NCBI GenBank assembly: GCA_003170475.1
Contig: PMZI01000081.1
Location: forward strand, 13,558-77,557
DNA: 64,000 nt
Reading direction: 5' to 3'
From: Ignavibacteriota bacterium
GTDB taxonomy: Bacteria > Bacteroidota > Ignavibacteria > UBA10030
The position numbers and the translations under genes are program-made. The notes beneath the pieces were generated by a model that was not told where the DNA came from, searched no databases, and saw only the letters and a program-made list of their open reading frames with translations. Shown piece by piece: positions 18,833-27,647 of this stretch (positions are counted from its first letter, which is position 1; every line of letters starts with the position of its first letter).

Positions 18833-18950
18833 ATTCGAAAAGCTCAATCCGAAAACTAAAACTGAGTACTCCGTTTCGAATTTTGAGTTTAGGGTTTTGA
18901 GTTTGTTTGGTATTTCGATATTGGATTTTCGTATTTGCTCTGAGCCTCTT
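18833..18950. repeat. Low-complexity GAATTT/GAGTTT repeat between xdhA and xdhB
   Basis: An AT-rich stretch made of degenerate words such as GAGTTT, GGATTT, CGAATT and GGTATTTCG. The first third is roughly an inverted copy of the rest (CTCAATCCGAAAACTAAAACT against words like AGTTTAGGGTTTTGAG), so the unit can fold back on itself. A related tract lies at 38189-38299. No protein is encoded. It interrupts an otherwise tightly packed operon. Confidence 0.7.
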
Positions 18951-18971
18951 ATGAGCTAAGAAAGGGCGTTG

Positions 18972-21311
18972 ATGCATCAACAGATTCCTCACGAAAGTGC
19001 AGCCCTTCACGTCACCGGTGAAGCGCTCTATATTGACGATCTGTCGTCCAGCCCGAGTCTCCTGGTCGGGCGAGTCGTCTCTAGCCCTCACGCACACGCC
19101 CGCATTGCGTCGTATGACTTGACGAAGGCGATGAAAGCTCCCGGCGTCGTCGCAGTTCTGTGTGCAAAAGATATCCCGGGCCACAACCAGATGGGACCTG
19201 TTGTGAAGGATGAGCCCTGCCTTGCTTCCGGTGAGGTCAGCTTCGTTGGTCAGGCAGTGTTCTTGATCGCAGCAAAGACCGACGCTCAATGCCGAGCAGC
19301 TGAAAAGTTGATTGACGTATCGTATGAGCCGCTCCATCCCATTCTCACCATCGATGAAGCTGTTGCTTCCAACAATCTCCTTGGGCCAGCGCGAACAATG
19401 CAGCGTGGGGATGCGGACACAGCTCTCCGCTCGGTCGCGCATGTCATAAAAGGAGAATTGAGAACCGGCGCAGCTGAGCACTGGTATCTCGAATCGCAGG
19501 CTTCGTTGTCCGTTCCGGGAGAAGGCGACGAGATGGCGGTGTACTGCGGATCGCAACACCCTTCGGAGACTCAAACTCTCGTTGCTGAGGTTCTTGGCGT
19601 GCGAAAGAAGGATGTCGTTGTTGAAGTCCGACGAATCGGTGGAGCTTTTGGCGGCAAAGAAACCCAGGGAAATCATGTCGCATGCTGGAGCGCACTTCTT
19701 GCTCATGCGACCGGCTGTCCCGTCAAAGTCAGGCTCTTTCGCGATGACGATATGATCATGACGGGGAAGCGACACCGTTTCCTCACGCGGTATGAGGCCG
19801 GGTTCGATAACGAGGGAATACTGCAAGCCGTCAAGATTGAGTTGAATAGTGATGCCGGCGCTGCGACGGATCTTTCGTTTGCGATCATGGAACGGGCGAT
19901 GTTTCATTGCGACAATGCTTATTTCGTGCCTCACATGCATGTCGTTGCGCGTGTTTGGAAAACGAACCTCCCATCCAATACCGCCTTCCGCGGATTTGGC
20001 GGTCCCCAGGGAATGGCAGCGATGGAATCAATCATCGACCGTGTTGCGCGCTTCCTCCATAAAGACACTTCGGAAATCCGCCACAAGAACTTCTACGGTC
20101 TGAATTCGAACAACACGACTCACTATGGCCAGACCGTGGAAGAAAACAGGCTTCCTCGTCTGTTCGATGAACTGATGGAGTCGTCGGAATACTATTCACG
20201 ACGCGTCACTGTTCAAGCATACAACGCTGCCAATGAATTCACGAAGAAGGGGCTGGCGCTCACGCCGGTCAAGTTTGGTATTTCGTTCACGACAACGTTT
20301 CTGAACCAGGCCGGAGCTCTCGTCAGCATCTACAATGACGGTACTGTGCTCGTCAATCACGGCGGCATTGAGATGGGGCAGGGCCTGCATACGAAGATGC
20401 AACAGATTGCCGCCGCAGAGCTCGGTATCAGTATCGATCGGGTGCGCGTGAATGCAACGAACACCTCCAAAGTTCCAAACACTTCTGCGACTGCCGCCTC
20501 GTCGGGAACCGACATGAACGGCGCAGCGGTGAAGAACGCCATCGAGACGTTGAAACTCCGGATTGCTGAGTGCGTTGCCGGGATGTTCAACGAAAAGAAC
20601 CCTTCACTGAAAACTTCGAAGGACGACATTCGATTTGAGAGCGACGTGATCTTCGACTCGAAGCATTCGGAGCGGAAGATCGACTTTGCGGAAGCGATGG
20701 CGCAGATGGTTCTTCGCCAGGTAAGCCTTAGCTCGACAGGGTACTTCCGTACACCAGGCATAGGGTGGGACAGGGAGAAGGGCGTGGGGACGCCATTTCG
20801 CTACTTCGCTTTTGGCATGGCTGTGTCTGAAGTGTTAGTCGACACTCTCACAGGGGCCACGACACTTCTTCGGACAGATATTCTCCACGACGCCGGAGAT
20901 TCCATCAATCCTGCGATCGATATTGGACAGATCGAAGGAGGCTACGTACAGGGTGTTGGTTGGTGTACCACAGAGGAAATAAAGTGGGATGACGCCGGAA
21001 ATCTCATGACGCATTCCCCGGATACTTACAAGATTCCGACGGCTAGAGATATTCCCGCTGATTTCCGGGTCAAACTCCTCGAGAACGCGACGAATCCGAA
21101 TGCAATTCACGGCAGCAAGACGGTTGCGGAGCCTCCTCTGATGCTTGGCCTTTCAACCTGGCTGGCGATCAAGGATGCGGTCTCTGCGGTTGCGAATCAT
21201 CAGATTGAACCCGAGTTTTCACTTCCCGCAACCAACGAAGTGATCCTTCTTTCGATTGACAACTTGAGGGGACAGATGAAGGCACGAGCGTCGAAGCAGG
21301 TGTCGGCATGA
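18972..21311 (+). CDS. xdhB: Xanthine dehydrogenase molybdenum-binding subunit
   Basis: A 779-residue molybdopterin subunit paired with the preceding FeS/FAD subunit. Moco-contact motifs include 'GGAFGGKE', 'FRGFGGPQG' and 'GGIEMGQGLHTK'. The catalytic base is E720 in 'GSKTVAEPPLMLG', the position used by xanthine dehydrogenases. 'AFRGFG' and the conserved substrate-loop arginine context favour a purine hydroxylase over an aldehyde oxidase. The ATG at 18972 has AAAGGG upstream; a TTG three bases earlier is a weaker option. Its stop overlaps the start of the next gene by four bases (ATGA), showing translational coupling. It should convert hypoxanthine to xanthine and urate, or run in reverse under reducing conditions. 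Confidence 0.92.
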   Translation: MHQQIPHESAALHVTGEALYIDDLSSSPSLLVGRVVSSPHAHARIASYDLTKAMKAPGVVAVLCAKDIPGHNQMGPVVKDEPCLASGEVSFVGQAVFLIAAKTDAQCRAAEKLIDVSYEPLHPILTIDEAVASNNLLGPARTMQRGDADTALRSVAHVIKGELRTGAAEHWYLESQASLSVPGEGDEMAVYCGSQHPSETQTLVAEVLGVRKKDVVVEVRRIGGAFGGKETQGNHVACWSALLAHATGCPVKVRLFRDDDMIMTGKRHRFLTRYEAGFDNEGILQAVKIELNSDAGAATDLSFAIMERAMFHCDNAYFVPHMHVVARVWKTNLPSNTAFRGFGGPQGMAAMESIIDRVARFLHKDTSEIRHKNFYGLNSNNTTHYGQTVEENRLPRLFDELMESSEYYSRRVTVQAYNAANEFTKKGLALTPVKFGISFTTTFLNQAGALVSIYNDGTVLVNHGGIEMGQGLHTKMQQIAAAELGISIDRVRVNATNTSKVPNTSATAASSGTDMNGAAVKNAIETLKLRIAECVAGMFNEKNPSLKTSKDDIRFESDVIFDSKHSERKIDFAEAMAQMVLRQVSLSSTGYFRTPGIGWDREKGVGTPFRYFAFGMAVSEVLVDTLTGATTLLRTDILHDAGDSINPAIDIGQIEGGYVQGVGWCTTEEIKWDDAGNLMTHSPDTYKIPTARDIPADFRVKLLENATNPNAIHGSKTVAEPPLMLGLSTWLAIKDAVSAVANHQIEPEFSLPATNEVILLSIDNLRGQMKARASKQVSA

Positions 21312-22561
21312 AGCCAACCACGGCGTCTTTTGTGACGGGCCTCAGGTGTCTCCTCTGCAACACGACATTCGAAAATGGAAACCTCCATACCTGTCCGAAG
21401 TGCGGAGTCCAGGGAATTCTGGACGTCCAGTACGACTACGACGCGATTGGGACAGTGCTTTCTTCTGCTGCACTCTCAGGCCGTCCCTTCGATCATTGGC
21501 GCTACCGCGAGCTTCTGCCGATTTCTCGAGACGCGGTGCTTCCACATTTGGCCGTCGGCGGAACTCCTCTCTACAACGTTCCGCAACTCGCCGCTGCTGT
21601 CGGCATTCACAAGATGTTTCTGAAGGACGAAGGTCGAAATCCGACCAGCTCGTTCAAGGATCGGGCAAGCTCGGTTGGTGTGTTGAAGGCGCAGGAATTC
21701 GGATTCAATACCATCTCCTGCGCATCGACGGGAAATGCGGCATCGTCGCTGGCGGGACTATCGGCCGCCGTTGGATTGCGGAGTATCATCTTCGTGCCAG
21801 AGAGAGCGCCGGAACCGAAGGTAACGCAACTTCTGATTTTTGGTGCTACGGTTGTTCGAGTGAAGGGGACGTACGAAAACGCGTTCGAACTTTGCCGGGA
21901 AGCGTGCAGAAAATTCGGTTGGTATGATCGCAACAGCGGTACGAATCCCTTCCTCGTGGAGGGAAAAAAGACCGCTGGCTTGGAAATTGCGGAACAGTTC
22001 GGAGCGACAATTCCGGATTGGGTGGTCGTGTCTGTTGGTGATGGGTGTACCATCGGAGGAATTGGAAAAGGTCTTCAGGAGATGCGCGGACTGGGATTCA
22101 TCGATCGTATGCCGCGACTTCTTGGCGTTCAGGCGGAAGGTGCGCGACCAATCCTCGATTCTTTTCTGAGTGGCAAGGATCTCATTCCATCGAGCACAAA
22201 CACGATCGCTGACAGCATCGCCGTGGGCACTCCTCGGAACTGGCGTCGTGCCATCCAGCAGATCAAAGCTTCGCGAGGAGAAATGATCGCCGCCTCTGAT
22301 GACGAGATACTGGACGCGATGCGTTTGACAGCGCGTCTCGGCGGGGTCTTTGGTGAGCCGGCAGGTGTCGCTGGCGTTGCCGGCCTGAAGAAGGCGATCA
22401 CTCAGGGTCTGGTGAAGCCCGGTGAATCAGCTGTCGTGGTCATTACCGGAAATGGTTTGAAGGATGTGCAGTCCGCGAAGCTCGCTGTGGGGCAGGCGCT
22501 TGATATTGAGCCTGATTTTCGGGTTCTTGAAAAGCATTTGTCAGAGCTTTCTCTCATTTGA
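21308..22561 (+). CDS. Threonine synthase-like PLP enzyme with N-terminal zinc ribbon
   Basis: A 417-residue fold-type II PLP enzyme. An N-terminal zinc ribbon (C14, C17, C29, C32) precedes the PLP domain, where K117 in 'NPTSSFKDR' forms the Schiff base and 'STGNAASS' binds the phosphate. The nearest named family is threonine synthase of the archaeal/plant-like type. Its position, overlapping the Mo subunit upstream and SsnA downstream by four bases each, argues against a housekeeping threonine role. A lyase acting on an amino acid formed in purine breakdown, such as 2,3-diaminopropionate or a carbamoyl derivative, is a plausible alternative. That idea is context-based only; plain threonine synthase cannot be excluded. 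Confidence 0.75.
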   Translation: MKPTTASFVTGLRCLLCNTTFENGNLHTCPKCGVQGILDVQYDYDAIGTVLSSAALSGRPFDHWRYRELLPISRDAVLPHLAVGGTPLYNVPQLAAAVGIHKMFLKDEGRNPTSSFKDRASSVGVLKAQEFGFNTISCASTGNAASSLAGLSAAVGLRSIIFVPERAPEPKVTQLLIFGATVVRVKGTYENAFELCREACRKFGWYDRNSGTNPFLVEGKKTAGLEIAEQFGATIPDWVVVSVGDGCTIGGIGKGLQEMRGLGFIDRMPRLLGVQAEGARPILDSFLSGKDLIPSSTNTIADSIAVGTPRNWRRAIQQIKASRGEMIAASDDEILDAMRLTARLGGVFGEPAGVAGVAGLKKAITQGLVKPGESAVVVITGNGLKDVQSAKLAVGQALDIEPDFRVLEKHLSELSLI

Positions 22562-23874
22562 ATGCGATAGACGTGAACCTTCTCCTCAAAAATACTCTAG
22601 CGACCACACTGATTCCGCCTGCCATCGAGGAATGCGATCTCCGCATTGATGATGGAAAGATCATCGATCGTGCTCGACACCTGAGGCCGAAACGGGATGA
22701 GGAAGTTGTTGATCTTCAGGGCAGAATTGTCATGCCGGGATTCGTGTGTTCGCACACCCATCTGTACTCGGCTTTGTCCCGTGGTATGCCGCCGCCAAAG
22801 TCTGCACCAAGGAATTTCGTTGAAATCCTGCAAAAAGTCTGGTGGAAACTGGACGGAGCCCTGGACGAGGAGGCAATCTATTATAGTGCCCTCGTCGGGG
22901 CAATCGAGGCAGTCAAGTTCGGCACGACGACGTTGATTGATCATCATGCGTCTCCGAACTTTGTCACGGGCTCACTCGATCTTATCAAACATGCCATGAG
23001 TCAGGTCGGAATGCGGGGGATTCTTTGTTACGAGACGACGGACCGTGGCGGGAAATTGAGACGAGATCTCGGTCTGAAGGAAAACGAGCGGTTCGTCATG
23101 GAGAATGCGAGCAATGCTCATTTTCGTGGCACGATCGGCGCTCACGCGCAGTTTACGCTCGATGATGATTCTCTCCTTTGGCTTGGTGAGTTGGCGGCAA
23201 TGTACGATTGCGGGGTACATATTCATGTGGCAGAAGACGAAGCCGATGTGGTGAATGCGCAGAAGAAGCATAAGCAAGACATTGTCGAGCGCCTCGAGAA
23301 ATTCGGGATTCTCAGAAAGAAGTCGCTCATCGTCCATGGCGTACATCTTTCGAAGAAGCAGCTGGCAACCATCGCAAGATCGGGTGCGTGGATGATTCAT
23401 AATCCCAGATCAAACATGAACAACGCTGTGGGTCACGCACCATTACAATGGTATGGCGAACACGCGGCCCTCGGTACGGATGGATTCCCTGCTGACATGT
23501 TTGAGGAATCGAAATTCGGATACTTCCGCAACGCCGAATCGGAGTCACCTGTTGGCTTTTCCAGAATTCCCGAGATGCTGAACAACGGCCAGCGCCTAGC
23601 TTCCGAGTTCTTTGGTCGTACGTTTGGAATGCTGCAGAAAGGAAGCCCCGCGGACCTTGTTATCCTCGGATATTATCCCCCAACTCCTTTGACGTCCCGC
23701 AATCTCCTGGGTCATTTCCTTTTTGGCATGAACTCATCGATGGTCGAGCATGTGATGGTGAATGGCAATCGCATCGTGTGGGATAAACACCTTGTGGGCA
23801 TAGACGAACATGAGTTGATGCAGAAGGCAGCATGCGCTGCAAAAAAGCTCTGGAGCCGGATGCATGGCAGGTAA
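22558..23874 (+). CDS. ssnA: SsnA-like aminohydrolase
   Basis: A 438-residue amidohydrolase that agrees closely with E. coli SsnA: 'GRIVMPGFVCSHTHLYS' (metal ligands H66 and H68), 'DHHASP', 'GAHAQFT', 'HNPRSNMNNAVG' and 'ALGTDGFPADMFEESKF'. SsnA belongs with guanine deaminase and chlorohydrolase-type enzymes and occurs in the anaerobic purine/urate clusters. It probably deaminates an aminopurine or a ring-opened product. The apparent start is a TTG overlapping the upstream stop (TTGA); a GTG at 22573 is an alternative. The 3' end overlaps the next Mo-subunit gene by 11 bases. Confidence 0.9.
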   Translation: MNAIDVNLLLKNTLATTLIPPAIEECDLRIDDGKIIDRARHLRPKRDEEVVDLQGRIVMPGFVCSHTHLYSALSRGMPPPKSAPRNFVEILQKVWWKLDGALDEEAIYYSALVGAIEAVKFGTTTLIDHHASPNFVTGSLDLIKHAMSQVGMRGILCYETTDRGGKLRRDLGLKENERFVMENASNAHFRGTIGAHAQFTLDDDSLLWLGELAAMYDCGVHIHVAEDEADVVNAQKKHKQDIVERLEKFGILRKKSLIVHGVHLSKKQLATIARSGAWMIHNPRSNMNNAVGHAPLQWYGEHAALGTDGFPADMFEESKFGYFRNAESESPVGFSRIPEMLNNGQRLASEFFGRTFGMLQKGSPADLVILGYYPPTPLTSRNLLGHFLFGMNSSMVEHVMVNGNRIVWDKHLVGIDEHELMQKAACAAKKLWSRMHGR

Positions 23875-26227
23875 ACTCAAAATCATCGGCAAGTCCGAAC
23901 GTCGCGTTGATGCCTGGGGAAAGGTGACAGGCAGGGCGAAGTTCGCTGAGGACTACACCGTTGGCCATCAGCTTTGGGGAAAGGTGCTTCGGCCAAAGCA
24001 TCCTCATGCCAAGATCCTCTCCATTGATTTTTCTCGAGCGGTCAGTCTCCCCGGAGTGGCGGCTGTGCTGACAGCGAAAGATATCCCCGGCAGCAAGGTA
24101 TTCGGAATCGTACAAAAAAATCAGCAGATCCTTGCCGAGGATCGAGTCCGGTATCTCGGTGATGGCGTCGCTCTCGTCGCCGCAGCGTCCGAGGAAATTG
24201 CCGAACAGGCGATTGCACTCATTACGGTCGAGTATGAGCCGCTTCCAGTCGTTTCAGATCCGGAAGAGGCCATGAAACCCGGGGCACCCATCCTCCACGA
24301 CGAGAAGAATGAATTCGTCCACCACAAGGTTCGCAAAGGAGATATTGCGAAAGGATTCGCGGAAGCGGACTTCATCATCGAACGGAAATTCAAAACGCAG
24401 TTCATCGAACACTCCTACATCGAACCCGAGTGTGTGCTTGCTGAGCCCGCAGAACAGGGAGGGGTGAAGATCACCGGCTCTGTGCAAAACCTTTTCTCCA
24501 GCCGCCGATCGGTCGCTGACTCTTTGGCAATCTCTTTGAATCGGGTCCAGATCATTCAGGCAACACTGGGCGGCTCGTTCGGTGGCAAAGATGAAGTGAT
24601 GACATCGATGTGTTGCCGTGCAGCGCTTCTCGCGGTGAAAACCCGCAAGCCTGTCAAAATGGTGAACACGCGCGAAGAGTCGATGTTGGAGAGTTACAAG
24701 CGGCACCCCTATGCGATGGAGTACAAATGGGGAGCTAGGAAGGACGGCACGATCACAGCGATGGAAATTCGCTGTGTTGCTGACGGCGGTGCCTATTCCT
24801 CGATGAGTCCTTTTGTAACCTGGAGGTCGGTGGTTCAAGCGACCGGTCCATACTATTGCGAAAACGTGAAGACCGATGTCTACGCCGCCTACACAAACAA
24901 CAACTACACAGGGGCGATGAGGGGATTTGGCTCTCCGCAAGTGAACTTTGCCATCGAATCGATGATGGATGAACTTGCGGAACACGTCGGCATGTCCCCG
25001 CTGGAAATTCGACTGAAGAACGGGTTCGAAAGCGGAGCAGTCACGGCAACGGGGCAGAAGCTGACACATACCGTGAGCCTGAAACAAGTATTGACGGAAG
25101 CAGCACAGGCCATCGACTTCGACAAGAAATGGCGAAAGTACCGTGGAGTGAACAATGGGGAGAAGAAGCGCGGTGTTGGCCTTGCCTGCAGCTATCGGGG
25201 AGTTTCTCTCGGTGCAGAAGGGGCCGATGCTGCGGAGACAATCGTCTCGGTTCAGACGGATGGCAGCGTCATCATCTCCTCCGGTGTAACGGACATGGGG
25301 CAAGGTGCGCAAACTCAGATGTCACAGATTGTGGCTGAAGTACTTGGTATTTCCATGGACCGGATCCAGTTCCTGAATACGAATACCAGTCGTGTCGCCG
25401 ATTCCGGGCCGACGGTTGCTTCACGCGGCACAATTATGGGAGGATCGGCTGCAAAGAACGCTGCCGAGAAAGTGCGGGCGACGCTGCTCGAGGTTGGTGC
25501 TGAGATATCTGGCGTTGCCGTGAACGATCTCGATCTGTCAGACAACTATTTGATCAACAAGAATACCGTCGAGCGGCTTGCATCGTTCAGCGAGCTGACG
25601 AACGCTAGCTTCAACAAAGGCCAGCCGATGATCGGCCTTGGGTGGCACAAGTCACCACCGACGTCCTGGCATGAAGAAGAGGGTAAGGGGGAAGCGTATT
25701 TCACATTCGTCTACGGCGCGAATGCAGCAGAAGTCGAGGTGGACACCGGCACCGGCAAGGTGGACGTGGTTGACTTCGTCTCCGTCCACGATGTCGGCAA
25801 AGCGATCAATCGCGGGATGGTCGTTGGTCAGATGTGCGGAGGCGTAGCGATGGGACTCGGCTACGGGCTGCTGGAGGATTTCGAAATCGAGGATGCAATT
25901 CCGAAGCAATTGAATTTTGATGAATACCTGATTCCCACCTCGATGGATGTTCCGCGTATCAAAACGATCATCGTCGAGAACGAAGATCCTACGGGACCGT
26001 TTGGCGCGAAATCTGTCGGGGAGCCGACGAATGAACTTGCGGCGCCGGCGCTTGTCAATGCCATCTTCAACGCGACAGGGAAGCGGATTTATGAAATCCC
26101 CGCGAACCTCGAGCGTGTTTTGCTTGGACATAAGCTCTCGCGCCCGGGCAAACGTGGTTCGGAGCAAAACAGTTCGCTCGATTCCATGATGGTGGAGTCG
26201 TGCAAGATTCGGGGGGAGAACAGATGA
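23864..26227 (+). CDS. xdhD: Second molybdenum hydroxylase, Mo-binding subunit (XdhD-like)
   Basis: A 787-residue molybdopterin subunit, distinct from the one at 18.97 kb. Motifs include 'GGSFGGKDEV', 'MRGFGSPQ', 'VTDMGQGAQTQMSQ' and 'GAKSVGEPTNEL' with catalytic E720. It is followed at once by separate FAD and 2Fe-2S genes, giving a three-subunit enzyme. In E. coli the related XdhD carries an attached FeS domain; here that domain is a separate protein. Such enzymes in yge-type clusters were predicted to be selenium-dependent, but no SelD or YqeB is visible here. It starts inside the 3' end of ssnA and overlaps the FAD gene by four bases. The substrate is probably urate, xanthine or a related purine. 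Confidence 0.9.
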   Translation: MAGKLKIIGKSERRVDAWGKVTGRAKFAEDYTVGHQLWGKVLRPKHPHAKILSIDFSRAVSLPGVAAVLTAKDIPGSKVFGIVQKNQQILAEDRVRYLGDGVALVAAASEEIAEQAIALITVEYEPLPVVSDPEEAMKPGAPILHDEKNEFVHHKVRKGDIAKGFAEADFIIERKFKTQFIEHSYIEPECVLAEPAEQGGVKITGSVQNLFSSRRSVADSLAISLNRVQIIQATLGGSFGGKDEVMTSMCCRAALLAVKTRKPVKMVNTREESMLESYKRHPYAMEYKWGARKDGTITAMEIRCVADGGAYSSMSPFVTWRSVVQATGPYYCENVKTDVYAAYTNNNYTGAMRGFGSPQVNFAIESMMDELAEHVGMSPLEIRLKNGFESGAVTATGQKLTHTVSLKQVLTEAAQAIDFDKKWRKYRGVNNGEKKRGVGLACSYRGVSLGAEGADAAETIVSVQTDGSVIISSGVTDMGQGAQTQMSQIVAEVLGISMDRIQFLNTNTSRVADSGPTVASRGTIMGGSAAKNAAEKVRATLLEVGAEISGVAVNDLDLSDNYLINKNTVERLASFSELTNASFNKGQPMIGLGWHKSPPTSWHEEEGKGEAYFTFVYGANAAEVEVDTGTGKVDVVDFVSVHDVGKAINRGMVVGQMCGGVAMGLGYGLLEDFEIEDAIPKQLNFDEYLIPTSMDVPRIKTIIVENEDPTGPFGAKSVGEPTNELAAPALVNAIFNATGKRIYEIPANLERVLLGHKLSRPGKRGSEQNSSLDSMMVESCKIRGENR

Positions 26228-27078
26228 AGCCCTTCGACTATCATTCCCCGCGATCTCTGCCGGAGGCTTGCTTACTGCTTGCTGAACTCGGCGCTGAAGC
26301 AAAGATCCTTGCCGGGGGTACCGACGTGCTCGTCGAAATGCGCAAGCCCGGTTCATACTCCTCGAAAGCAGTTGTCGACATCACCCGGATATCATCACTC
26401 AAAGGCATAGGAGAATCTGGCGATGCGATTCTCATAGGCCCGCTCACGACGCACGCCGAGATTTTCCACTCCAGAATTGTGGAGCAGTATGCTCCGTTGC
26501 TCAAGGCCGCCGTCGCTGGGATTGGGTCGCCTCAAATCCGAAACCGCGGTACCGTCGGTGGAAACCTTATGAATGCGGCAGCATGTGCCGATACGGTTCC
26601 TCCTCTCCTTGCTCTGAACGCGACCATCAAACTGCTCTCATCGAAAGGGGAGCGATCGATAGCGTTGTCGGACTTTTTCATCAAGCCGTACGCAACGGTT
26701 GCACAGCGGGACGAAATCCTTGTTGAGATTCGGTTTCCCAAACTCCCAGCCAACGCTCGAAGCTCGTTCGTGAAGCTCGGAAGGCGTAATGCGCTGTCGA
26801 TCGCTCGTTTGAGCGTGGCGGCAATCCTTGTGAAATCAGATGCCGGAGTGATCACGGATGCGCGTATTGTGACGGGAGCCGCATTTCCAAAATGGCAGAG
26901 AGTCCTGGAGGCAGAAAAGGTTCTTATCGGACAAAAGCCTTCACGCGAGTTGTTTGATGCAGCAGGAAAGAAAGTCTCGGAAGCCCTGATATCATTTACG
27001 GGCAGGCGGTGGTCCACGGAATACAAGGAGCCGGTCATTGCGGTCCTGGTGCGCCGGTCTCTTGAGGCATGTCAGTAG
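26224..27078 (+). CDS. ygfM: Molybdenum hydroxylase FAD-binding subunit (YgfM-like)
   Basis: A 284-residue flavin subunit of the CO-dehydrogenase/xanthine dehydrogenase medium-chain type. The FAD segments are 'ILAGGTDVLVEMR' near the N-terminus and 'IRNRGTVGGNLMNAAACAD' near residue 110, with the C-terminal domain following. The start is the ATG in ATGA, overlapping the stop of the Mo subunit, with GGGGAG just upstream. It accepts electrons from the 2Fe-2S subunit encoded next and passes them on to NAD or another carrier. The agreement with E. coli YgfM is in family and neighbourhood; I cannot judge orthology strictly. Confidence 0.88.
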   Translation: MKPFDYHSPRSLPEACLLLAELGAEAKILAGGTDVLVEMRKPGSYSSKAVVDITRISSLKGIGESGDAILIGPLTTHAEIFHSRIVEQYAPLLKAAVAGIGSPQIRNRGTVGGNLMNAAACADTVPPLLALNATIKLLSSKGERSIALSDFFIKPYATVAQRDEILVEIRFPKLPANARSSFVKLGRRNALSIARLSVAAILVKSDAGVITDARIVTGAAFPKWQRVLEAEKVLIGQKPSRELFDAAGKKVSEALISFTGRRWSTEYKEPVIAVLVRRSLEACQ

Positions 27079-27095
27079 AAGACGGAATGCATTTC

Positions 27096-27569
27096 ATGAA
27101 GAATGTGCTCATAAAGACTACGATCAACGGCAAACAGGTCGAACTCGACGTGCGTCCGAACATGACGCTCCTGGACTTCTTGCGCGATGAAATGGGACTT
27201 ACTGGCACGAAGCGAGGATGCGAGGTGGGCGAGTGTGGAGCATGCACCGTCCTCTTGAATGGACAGGCGGTGAATTCTTGTCTCATCCTTGTGCCTCAGA
27301 TTGACGGACAGGAAATCCTTACGGTCGAGGGGCTCGCGCAGGGAGAGAAGCTTCATCCTCTTCAGGAATCGTTCCTCGATCATGATGCGGTACACTGCGG
27401 TTTCTGCACTCCCGGGATGTTGATCAGTGCGAAAGCCTTGCTCGACCATACCCCCGATCCTTCAGAGGAGGAAACTCGCGTTGCGATTTCCGGCAACCTC
27501 TGCCGGTGCAGCGGCTATCAACAAATTGTTGACGCGATCAGGGAAACGAAACATGTTGGAGAGTCGTGA
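27096..27569 (+). CDS. Molybdenum hydroxylase 2Fe-2S subunit
   Basis: A small electron-transfer subunit of about 157 residues with two [2Fe-2S] clusters. C42, C47, C50 and C62 hold the ferredoxin-type cluster, and C101, C104, C136 and C138 hold the hydroxylase-type cluster ('HCGFCTPG' and 'LCRCSGYQQ'). It completes the three-subunit enzyme with the two genes before it. The frame is open from an ATG at 27069 that overlaps the FAD gene; the ATG at 27096 has better spacing to a GGA sequence and gives the usual N-terminus, but the choice is uncertain. Confidence 0.9.
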   Translation: MKNVLIKTTINGKQVELDVRPNMTLLDFLRDEMGLTGTKRGCEVGECGACTVLLNGQAVNSCLILVPQIDGQEILTVEGLAQGEKLHPLQESFLDHDAVHCGFCTPGMLISAKALLDHTPDPSEEETRVAISGNLCRCSGYQQIVDAIRETKHVGES

Positions 27570-27647
27570 GACGTGAGACTGCAGATGATACCGGTAAACC
27601 CCACATCGGAATTTGACCATTGACAATCGCAAATCATACTCGCCTCT